A stretch of 17,228 nucleotides of DNA. Source: Perkinsus olseni (lineage: Eukaryota > Perkinsozoa > Perkinsida > Perkinsidae). Position 1 is the first letter of the stretch; every line of letters starts with the position of its first letter. Made by a program: the position numbers and the translations under genes. Under the pieces are notes generated by a model, which saw only the letters and a list, made by a program, of their open reading frames with translations, was not told where the DNA came from and ran no database searches. Location: the NCBI GenBank assembly GCA_013115135.1, contig JABANP010000790.1, positions 1-17,228 of the forward strand, written 5' to 3'. Positions 8,103 to 16,264 of this stretch are shown piece by piece.

Positions 8103-8129
8103 TTTAACGGTTTTGTCCCTGAGGGGGCC

Positions 8130-9170
8130 CACCTAGGGGCGCGCCCGAAAAGCCAGAGACGCGGGATGCAAACATATTACATACATCATGTATAAGATAC
8201 AACTCATGGGTAGCAAACTGCTAGGAGCGAGCCTACGAATGTCAGAGAATCTCAAAAATGAGTCTCTCCCTACTGTTCCGGTACTCCCTTCTCCCTCGAC
8301 GTGCGGTGCGCCGGGATAATACAAAAACTTTGCTAGCTTGATAGTGATGGCCGTTGCCGGGGCCTCGCAGACCCCATTAACGGGGACCCCCTGCTCGGCC
8401 CCTATTACACAAGCTGACACGTGAAGATGAGGGCAAACTGTAGCACACGTAACGTGAATCACATTGTTCAGAAGGTCTGCAACCCATAGAAAAATTAGTA
8501 CTTCATAGAAAATCAGGGAAATCCACAGGGAAATCGCGCTAACATGAAACGCTTAGTGGAATTGTGCACAGCAGCTGTCACAGCTCTGTCTCATCGTGAT
8601 AGCTCCACTAGAAACAGCCGATGCAGATTCTATAGACCTCACCTACAACAAGCAACAACGATGATACCACGAAGCTCATGTGATCATCGGTAATAGCGTG
8701 AGCTATAGCTAATCTGTGCAAATATGGGCGCCATCTTGCGAAAAATCAAAAGTTCTTATAGACATAGACTGCGAAGCGCCGAAATCGATTGGGCGATCGA
8801 TTTTGGAGCTGCTTATAGCTTTCCTTGCAAGCTATCGATAGGCTAAAGAACGATGATCTCACACGTCGACTACGTCTAGTTATTCAGGAAACCCGATTGT
8901 GCGCTGATTTCGTGAGAGTAGCGCGCGCCATTGCATCTTTGAATCATTGTTTCTCCATAATGCCGAACTTCATTCGTACCGCGGGCAGCAATTGGTCTTA
9001 GTCTGGGCAGTATACGTTCACATGCAAGCTATCAACGAGATCCAACGGTGAACAGTCGAAATCACCTCGAATCGGCATGGGTGCTGTAAGGTGAACCAAC
9101 TGCACGAATTTTGCACGACAGCGCGGGGACCCCTCCCCCGCGCTTTAACGGTTTTGTCCCTGAGGGGGCC
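8130..9170 (+). repeat. Module B, copy 2 (1041 bp)
   Basis: Tandem direct copy of 7089-8129 with no difference that I could see. It ends at 9170, where the CACCAAG of module A copy 2 begins. It contains the palindrome at 8359-8402 and the end-hairpin at 9121-9143. The identity implies a very recent duplication or an assembly duplication. The 149-codon minus-strand frame at 9018-9467 crosses the B/A border and is not a gene. Confidence 0.92.
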
Positions 9171-10038
9171 CACCAAGGATGCGGGTGCGAGCAACGCATA
9201 GACGGTGAGAATATAACTAAAAAAATAATCGTCCTGTCGGTTGTCATTCGTTTCTCCCTCACCGGACGACGTACCGGCGGTACAAGGTAGATCGCATAAC
9301 GCAAACGTGGTAGAGAAAGAAAGGAAACCGACATTCTTGTTTTCTGGGGCGGTTCGGCCAGCAAACCTGTCCGAACCGCATTTTCTGAGCACTCCCGCGA
9401 CGTGTAATGCACAGTGCATAATGAAGTGAATAATGCACAAATTAAGTGCTGTGCACTGAACGCACAATGCACGTCACTCGTCATACATGTGCAACGTCTC
9501 CTATGGTCGATATATTAGATTACCTGATCGATCATAACAATTTAGCTATCGTCCTAAACATCATCTCAGAATTCCTGCTGCACGTTCGAAAATTTGTATG
9601 AGAACTGTGGTATGCCAGGATCGAACCTGAGTGGAGAAGATTTCCAGTCGATCGCTCGGCCTACTCGACTAGTGATTGCGCGAGGAGACATCGTAATCTT
9701 GCGCGGAGACAGTTTCATTGTGCGCAGAGACAGACCTAATCTTGCGCAGATGTCTCTAAGTTGTACGCACACACATGAAATGTTTTAAGTTATTTCTCGA
9801 GAACTACTCGACAGATTTTGACCAACATTCGCGTGCTGTCTTAGTTGGACCATTTGGCACCTCTTTGCAAAGTTTGAGAAAATTCTGACGGTGAACAGAA
9901 AAAAAGACCACTTTTCTGGGCCACCTTTAGCCTTATGCGCAGGCTGGCGACGGATTAGTCTCGCTCGCCCGGAAATATTCCGTGCGGCGAGCCCGCTACC
10001 GCGTCTGTTTTTGTTTCTGGTGAAACCCGTCGCCTATC
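9171..10038 (+). repeat. Module A, copy 2 (868 bp)
   Basis: Direct copy of 6222-7088 at an offset of 2949-2950 bp. All differences I found lie in the first roughly 170 bp: about seven substitutions, a two-base longer A run and one lost base. The remaining 690 or so bases look identical. Its tRNA-like segment is at 9606-9670, its mini-repeat at 9676-9753 and its end-hairpin at 9963-9992. After it, unique sequence begins with CACCCAG. Confidence 0.92.
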
Positions 10039-10235
10039 CACCCAGATCGGGTATGGAGTCTGGCAGCTCTCGAGTCCTACTGAACCGTGGTGGCCTCCAA
10101 CTGATAGTTGGCAGCAGACACAGGCTACTGCCCGGTCGCTGGCTCTGACACTGCTGGATATCGCGGAGGTCAGAGCAGAGCCACTCACTGTTCACACTCC
10201 CAACCTCTGCATCATGGGAATTTCGTGGTCACTCG

Positions 10236-10294
10236 CCTTGGATCTCGGTCAGAGCCTTTGGATTTTGGCCGAATGCCTTGGACTTTCGGAATCG
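10236..10294 (-). repeat. Diverged units of the 20-bp repeat, opposite orientation
   Basis: Three head-to-tail units of 19-21 bp start at 10236, 10255 and 10276. Each begins CCTTGGA or CCTTTGGA and continues like the reverse complement of the unit at 4487-4586 (consensus CCTTGGATTTTGGTCAGGTG). They are much more diverged from each other than the units at 4487. Confidence 0.7.
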
Positions 10295-10327
10295 CCCCAC
10301 ACCTCCGGGACCAGGGGTCCTGGCCTG

Positions 10328-10349
10328 GGGTGGCGCGAGGGCGCCACCC
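10328..10349. repeat. GC-rich hairpin
   Basis: GGGTGGCGC and GCGCCACCC form a perfect 9-bp stem around GAGG, about 35 bp after the diverged satellite units. A second small hairpin (CCAACT, AGTTGG around GAT) lies at about 10097-10111. No gene context. Confidence 0.65.
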
Positions 10350-11379
10350 ACGTGGGTAAGCCAACGACCTGATATCTGACGGTCCTCTGCACCAGACGTT
10401 AAACTCCCTCAGCAGCATTTCAATATTGTGAAGAAGATTCAAACCAACTTGATAACACGACAATCACATATCACCGGGTACTGATTATAGGCAGATTGAT
10501 AGAGTGCAGATAACGAGTGAAGGGGTTTGGCCTACATCGCAGTGCTTGTCAGGTGAGGAGAGATGTCCTCAACCGGCAAGTACTCGTCACTATAAGCACC
10601 AAACTGAGTGGTGTTATAGTGCTCCTCCACTCCTTATCAAAGAAAAAAAAATGAATACATCAATGGTGATAACTGTATCAAGTCAATTCAGTTGGAAGGA
10701 ACTGGCACTATCTACCGCTGAGTAGCTCAATGCATCACTCAATTCCACAGAGCGCTGTCTTCTCCCATTGTGTGTTTTGGCTCACTTGCCGCTTGGCTCG
10801 TTCAAACGTCACTTCTGCTTCGCAGAGCTCAACTTCCCTTCCCCAGGCCGCAACTTCGATTCAGCCTGTCGATGCAGCGCAATTCCCTGCAGGAAGAACT
10901 TCCTCACCGAAGTGAATCTACTTCTCCTGAGAACGCTAACGAGTCATCCGCGCGCAAAGGTACTCCGCTATAGTGGCATAACGAGCTGAGCTCAGCGTAC
11001 GCGTGCATGAACTGTGGACCTGCTCCGGAATGCTTGACTGATGAGCAACTCCCGATTGCTGCGATATCATTCCTAGCAGGTAGCACTGTTACTTCGTACG
11101 GGTTAAAGCAGCCAACACAGGAATAATAAGCCTCAAGCCAGGAGGTTCGCTACCAGCATCTCGCATCATCCTGCGCCTTGCACCCGCGTGCATGAGTGTG
11201 CGTTCTAGGCTAGAACTTACGCTAGGCTAGGTTGCGCAATAAATTCTCAGCATCGATCAACTTCTCTCGAGTCTGGTCTTATGCTCCTTTGAGCCCCGCC
11301 CTAATAAGCCGTACTGTACTGAGTTGTAGTGCACGTATATTCGCGGGGCCGCCATTCTCCAGTTGTAAGTCCATCACCA
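10350..11379. other. Spacer, no gene seen
   Basis: Only short unrelated frames are present, none with recognisable domains or clear exon structure. Just upstream of the gene at 11380 there is a small inverted repeat at 11202-11216 (GTTCTA and TAGAAC around GGC) and a weak TATA-like GTATATT near 11335. A promoter for the 11380 gene should lie in the last few hundred bases, but nothing specific identifies it. Confidence 0.45.
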
Positions 11380-12180
11380 ATGTTGAACGTCCTCACGTCT
11401 TGCCTGATAGCTGCTCAAGTGCTGGCGACCGTTGCGGCTTTTCTTAGAACCGGCACATTCACCCACGACGCGGGACGCTGGAAAATGATCTTCGATATTA
11501 ACAAAGACAGCACTGTTGTATTAACCTTTGAGGTGCCCGGCAAGGAGCCCTTCGTCGGCGTACCGTTCCCTCTTTCCGGAGGTCCTCTCACCTACACCCT
11601 CGACGATCAAGGTTCATTCGAAGCGGGTCTGTTCGAAGGTGTCACTCTTTGGCACATTGGCATTCGCTCTCTCCTCCCGGAAGCTAATATCTCGCCCGCG
11701 GATTTGAGCGTACTGACCTTCGGGGCGTTCGATTTTCTCTCCACTACTTTTGAGGGTCGAAAGATCGAGTTCAAGAGGGTCTAACATGACCCAACCCCAG
11801 GTGTATTTGAGTATGCTGAGCCCACGAACAGCCGTTATAACATTACCCTCATCGTCTACGATGACGGGCAGTTGAATATAGATGTCCAGTGTGGCAACAT
11901 CCATGGTGCCCGTGCTACATTCACCGTCAACGGGAACGAGTATGCCAAGTTATTTGGAGGGCATCAGGTACGCCCCTTTGACAAGCGAGAGCGATTCGAC
12001 GAAGCGCTCGGAGACATCTGCGACATCGTCCCCCGCGTCGGCATTTGGAAGGTTAGCTTCGTCGGATTCGACACCATCTATGCGCATTTTGGGCTCGACG
12101 TCTTGACCTTAAGTAATGAAGGAAAACCGTTTCCGCCTCGTGACGCACTCTGTCCGGGCGACAATATATGTGTATATTGA
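11380..12180 (+). CDS. Probable secreted two-domain beta-rich protein (2 exons)
   Basis: Exons 11380-11755 and 11801-12180 give 251 residues. The 45-nt intron has a GTCGAA donor (weak), a CTAAC branch site 16 nt before its CAG acceptor, and keeps phase (G|GT); it removes an in-frame TAA. The protein begins MLNVLTSCLIAAQVLATVAA, a good signal peptide, so it should enter the secretory pathway. No further membrane helix is seen. The mature part has two similar halves: about residues 30-125 (RWKMIFDINKD ... LWHIGIRS ... LSVLTFG) and 130-245 (RYNITLIVYDD ... IWKVSFVGF ... LDVLTLSN). Each runs from a positively charged strand, through G-rich turns, to a W-containing strand and an LxVLT strand. Cysteines occur only in the second half (DVQC, DICD, CPGDNIC). 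I do not recognise the family. The start was chosen because the signal peptide begins at this ATG; an in-frame ATG at 11329 would bury it. Confidence 0.72.
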
Positions 12181-13350
12181 AGAGGCTGCTTACAGAGGTC
12201 TACCGCTAACTCCGCGATTCATAGCGTCTGAGTGAATCGTTAGGATGCCGCTTTCTCAGATCTCACTTTCTGTAGATTTCGATTTTGTAGCTTATAGATT
12301 CCCGAATGCCATTCATTACATGGGCGGTGCAACCACCGAAGTTGCATGCGCGGCCCACATGGCACAGTTGGTTTGAACCACTTCTCAAAAGTTCATGAAG
12401 CGCTTGTTTTCACCTTTGCGTTCGGAGTGTTCTTCAGAGTGGTGCCCCCAGCTCACATCACGGGCATCGGCATTGAAACACGCTGCTGGATGGAACAGTC
12501 CGTGTTCATCGCCACTAAATTCCTATGCGTTTTATAGGCTGCGTCAAACTTCGCATTGTGAGCGGCTCGCACCGGCGGCTCGCAGTGCGGCCCAAAGTGT
12601 CATAACACGAAACTGTTACACGCAATAAATTCTCGATGTGGGATTGCTTACACTCATACCTGATTGAATGCAACGCAGACTCAGTGCTGGTCACACAAAG
12701 GACGATCTTGTGGAGGAGCAAGCTAGCTCCCTGCGGTTCCGTCACGGAACCTCCGTCGGCCAGCCTGGCCGGGCCAGGACATCCTAGAAAACGCCATGTA
12801 AATTGGGGCTCCCCGTGTACTTCATGGAGCGTCACTCCGCGCCAGTGAGAGCGCTGTAGCGAATTCCCGTACCTCATCCTACGAGGTAGACTTCGACCAC
12901 CCCACCCGACAAACCCTATACGCAGTAAGAACCTCCACTGGGCACAAACTTCCCTTCAACGAACCGCTGTGACGGTGAGTAACTATGAGCTTCATAGTAT
13001 GAAGAGGGGCGAAAAGGTGACGATGATGGCGTCTTTGGGCTTCTCTCATGGAGAATTGGCCTTCACTTCGCCCATCAGCGGCACCTGATGCAATTGACAC
13101 GTTAAGTGAACTTTTGAGGAGACTTGAGACCTTACCCGCCTCCGGAAATCTCTCACGAGTGGCAGGACGTGGTCATAAAGTTAAAAACTGTCGTACCAAG
13201 CTCATCCGATGGCAACGTGTTCTATGCGAAAATCGTAAAACATGAGACAACGAACTAGGATTCTCTGAACTGGCAACACTGAACCGTTCAAATTGACTAA
13301 CATAAAGGTCCGAACGAATCGAGAATCTAGTAAAAAAGCGGAAGAGACTG
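12181..13350. other. Spacer with duplicated downstream flank of copy B
   Basis: No gene recognised. A perfect hairpin (GGTTCCG, CGGAACC around TCA) lies at 12735-12751. The last 90 bp before copy B match the stretch after copy C (see 16165-16264). A segment near 12811-12875 is shared with 15757-15815. The region is therefore partly duplicated flank of the minus-strand gene family. Confidence 0.5.
12811..12875. repeat. Duplicated flank segment S, copy 1
   Basis: Resembles 15757-15815 over about 60 bp, with shared words GCGTCAC, CCGCG, AGCGCT and GCGAAT in the same order. It lies roughly 480-540 bp downstream of the stop of copy B; the other lies about 450-510 bp downstream of the stop of copy C. 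This supports duplication of gene plus flank as a block. Confidence 0.55.
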
Positions 13351-14438
13351 TCAGTTCTGTGTGGTTGTAGGAACAATACGACGCATCATGATCGGCTTGT
13401 GAGCCCTAGGCTCGAGAACGGGCTTCCAAACCTCTACGCGGACATCCTTCGCATCGTCTGAGACAGCCCACAAACCGCCATCGGGTCTGGCGTAAGTAAC
13501 ATAAGACTTAGATGGGCTCTGGAAAACAGCAAGGACGGTCTCAGTGATGAGGTCCACTTGCCAGACCCTCTCTTGTACCCGCAACCCGAGCCAGCCGACC
13601 TGGTTACTCACGGTGAGGGCAGAGAACTCCACTCCATGATGTTGAAGGAAGGGCGTGCAGCTGTCCTCGGCGCCGGGACCACCACGACCACGGGACCACT
13701 TGTAGGCATTACGGGGATGGCTGCCATCCAGCCAGAATAGAGTAGCCTTCCCATTCAGTATCGTCGCTGAAACAGGGTACAAATCTCCAGACTGTATGGT
13801 CCTACAGCGGCCAATATCGTGCTTAACATCGATCTCCACCAGGATGTTGCTTCCTTGAAGGAAGTTCCTTCCCAGAAGTTAGTAGTCGCGTAGATGTAGG
13901 CGTTGTCACAACTGGTAGCAGAGGAGATAGCATGCCTCCTTCGATCGTCTGCAGACCACGGCCGCAGTAAGAAGCTATCCCCTCCACTTCGGGCCCCCCC
14001 AGCTAGATCATATTCTCCGCGGATGAAACCAAGGGACCGTGGAAAGCGATGAAAGTCATCCCAACTACTATATACGTATAGGAAATCATCCGTAGTGTGA
14101 ACACAAACGGCATCACCGTATGGACCCACCGCAAGAACCAACTTGAGCGATTCTTCGTCGTAATCGAGTCTCCAAAAAAAGCTATCACTTGATGTGCCTT
14201 GGCGATGAGTCTTAGTGCGCAGGTCCAAGACTCCACCATCGAGAGCTGGAGACCCATCCCCTTTTTCGGCGAACACACAGATCCTGCTAGCCCTCTCGAA
14301 CCCCTCGACCTGTGGATGCGCCGTAGCCCATACCTCCACCAGGCAGTCTTCGGGCATACCCCTCATCTTGCTGTCGAGACAGTGAAGGATGGTGCTCATA
14401 ACCCGTCTCAGCTCGGCGCGATCGCATAGGGCGGTCAT
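13351..14438 (-). pseudogene. Copy B of the unrecognised gene family, one frameshift
   Basis: Reads with clear similarity to copy A from MTALCDRAELRR and MPEDCLVEVWATAHPQVEG to the C-terminus VEVWKP. The N-terminal frame (from 14438) runs into unrelated sequence after IYATTN and stops at 13755. The rest of the protein (VEIDVKHDIGRCRTIQSGDL onward) continues in another frame to a stop at 13351. The frame change lies at about 13860-13885, since the second frame has a TAA just upstream of that. A single indel explains it. It carries the same conserved blocks as copy A, plus SGGDSFLLRPWS and ATSCDN. A sequencing error could mimic this, but neighbours C and D are also broken. Upstream sequence (to about 14520) shares CCTGGAGTTC and a splice-donor-like site with the other copies. 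Confidence 0.75.
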
Positions 14439-15052
14439 TGATACGAAGGCGACCCACCTACCGCCACGAAGCCGTCGTCAGACATGCCCGTGGGAGATAA
14501 GAACTCCAGGAATGTGAAAGACGAGCAATCACATACTTCCCGTGACTGCTTTGTGTGGACACAGTGTCAGCACTGAGAAAATTGCTTTTTAATGGAGCAC
14601 ACAACGACGTTCGCGGTACGGAGACACCGAGATCGACTACAGACTGTAAGATCACTGCTGAGCAGTCACAGCAGACTCCGAGATACATAGACATATACAC
14701 AGAGGAGTCACCTGCCACAGGCGCAAAAACAGTCGAATGTGACCGCAAGAATTCTTGTGCTAGACCACGGTCTACAGCCGAGATGGCAAACGACAATCAA
14801 CGGGTGACGCGAGGCCTTGCTAAACGCTATAACCATGGGGTACTTCAATAGATAAAACTTTCGCTACCTGTGAAGGGTGACTGTGATGGGCGATAGTGTG
14901 CAAGACAATACAGCGCACACATCCCGAAGGTATCGACTCCGGCTTGAACTGCATATTGAGTACACGCGCTTTCGCCAACTGAACACAAGCAGATACCCGC
15001 TGATGGCTTCCATTACTTAATCACATTCATTACTGAAGGGGGGCGTCCGCCT
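14439..15052. other. Upstream region of copy B; possible 5' exon, otherwise no gene
   Basis: On the minus strand a 112-codon frame (14796-14458) is open up to a GTAGGT donor-like site, which could splice in phase to the ATGAG acceptor inside the start of copy B. No other copy supports its amino acid sequence, because the same nucleotides in copy A would be read in another frame. A GTGACT...GCTCAG stretch at about 14710-14660 could be an intron. The remainder (14860-15052) shows nothing. Confidence 0.3.
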
Positions 15053-15066
15053 TCAGGCGTCCAGGC

Positions 15067-15660
15067 GATGTTCAGCTAGCCAACGTCGTTGCTCACTGTG
15101 AGCACTGTGAAGTATACACCGAAGTGGTCGAGGAAGAGAGTGCAGCTGTCTTTCGCGCCGGGACCACCACCACAACAGTGATGGATGATAAGAGGACAGC
15201 AGACGAGAGATCGGGTTCCAGATGGCGAAACCCGGGTGTTGTGTTCTCAAGCAGCCAGTCTCTGAACAAAGATGTCTAGCAGTTAGCACGTCCAAGATGT
15301 CTCACGCTGTGACTCATGGACCCTGTACAGCTGAACATACAAACCCTTCCCCAGTCGCAATAGTAGCCTGCTAGTCCTCTTGAGCCCCTTAATCTGTCGG
15401 TGGGCTATCACCCTCCTTCTTCTTGGCAAATTGGTCGCGGCCTGGCGGCCCTACAGGCACTAGGGTTCGCAATCTCCTTGTTACAAAGCCACCAGAAAAA
15501 CATAGAAATAATAACCCATCGGCAGCCTCAAGGTTCGATTGGAGGGTCCAGCCTGCTGAGCCATCGCCAGTACTCCCACAAGACAACCCTCAGGCATACC
15601 TCTCATCTTGCTGCCAAGATAATGCAGCATAATGCTCGTAGACCGTAGTGTGGACATGCC
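15067..15660 (-). pseudogene. Copy D of the gene family, heavily decayed with an insertion
   Basis: Three blocks match the family on the minus strand. 15660-15563 reads LHYLGSKMRGMPEGCLV, the N-terminal motif. 15411-15290 matches the next nucleotides of A and C (the ERAS and VLDV region) but with several frame changes. 15180-15067 matches the CTPFL...TVSN.VGW region of copy A. The central half of the gene is missing and a foreign stretch of about 150 bp (15412-15562) interrupts the N-terminal motif. No functional product is possible. Confidence 0.7.
15412..15562. repeat. About 150-bp insertion inside copy D
   Basis: Copies A, B and C run uninterrupted across this point. The borders GCTATCACC and GCCATCGCC are similar but not identical and may be a decayed target duplication or just gene sequence. 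The insert has two B-box-like words (GGGTTCGCAATC near 15463 and GGTTCGATTGG near 15533), compatible with a short SINE-type element. It lacks GT at the expected minus-strand start, so it is not a normal intron. Confidence 0.45.
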
Positions 15661-15744
15661 GGAGGTATGCGCTGTCACCCGAAGGACTATCGTGTGGGTG
15701 ACTAGGCTCGCCCCTGCCAGCGATGAACTCCAGGTACGTGCCAC

Positions 15745-16264
15745 GTAACGTATGGAGCTCCATACGCTATATGGGGCGTCACGCCGCGTGAACGACAGCG
15801 CTAATGCGAATCCTCAAGGACCTTGTAGCAAATTCTTTCGCTCGTCTCCGGCTTTTCGTGACCATCTGACTCGGAAGATACTCCAAATCCAAGGAATGTC
15901 TCGCTATTGATGCAGCGTGCATAACAGACCAGTGTGATCGTGCAGTTGACAGCTCTCTTTCCGAGTTCATATGATGACCGAATCTTCCACGTGTGAGAAA
16001 ATATTGCACTCAATTGACTGTGTAGTTCCAGGATTCCTCTTGTGACAGCCTCTCTTGCTAGCCTAGCCATGTATTGATGTTACTACTCAAGTCATAAGTC
16101 AAGAACCACTGTAAACGACTCTCGTTGAGTTATCCAATCTAACACCATGATAAGATAGTTAGGGTTAGGAAAACGAGATATGACTTCCTAAATCACCAAT
16201 TAGTGACACCAACACGGACGGCCTCAGGTTGACTAGCATGACGTTCCGAACGAACTCGGGAATA
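15745..16264. other. Spacer between copies D and C with duplicated flank; no gene
   Basis: It contains a perfect 18-bp palindrome at 15749-15766 (CGTATGGAG, CTCCATACG), flank segment S copy 2 (15757-15815), and just before 16265 a stretch (GACTGTCAGTTCTG and CCGAACGAA words) that matches the 3' flank of copy B at about 13290-13360. A TTAGGGTTAGG word at 16159-16169 is too short to call telomeric. Confidence 0.5.

Larger units (their letters stand above)
7089..8129 (+). repeat. Module B, copy 1 (1041 bp)
   Basis: This is directly followed by a second copy in the same orientation; line-by-line reading shows no difference between the two. It starts CACCTAGGGGCGCGCCC (with a 10-bp GGGCGCGCCC palindrome) and ends GGGGGCC. 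It holds the nested palindrome at 7318-7361, an AAATCGAT/ATCGATTT inverted repeat near 7740-7765, and the end-hairpin at 8080-8102, 27 bp before the border. The 109-codon minus-strand frame (7092-7421) is preserved only because the copies are identical and matches no protein I know. Probably non-coding. Confidence 0.92.

Noticed and set aside
7092..8462. Identical 109-codon minus-strand frames in both B copies
   Set aside because: Identity only reflects the recent DNA duplication. No start context, intron or known domain supports a protein.
9018..9467. 149-codon minus-strand frame as a gene
   Set aside because: It crosses the B/A border, is broken by small indels in the first A copy, and has no domain or codon pattern suggesting selection.
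6222..10038. LTR retrotransposon with the A modules as long terminal repeats
   Set aside because: The A modules are direct repeats at both ends, but they lack TG...CA ends. There is no primer-binding site or polypurine tract, and the interior is two copies of B with no gag or pol frame.
16159..16169. Interstitial telomere repeat (TTAGGGTTAGG)
   Set aside because: Less than two full units; expected by chance in a window of this size.
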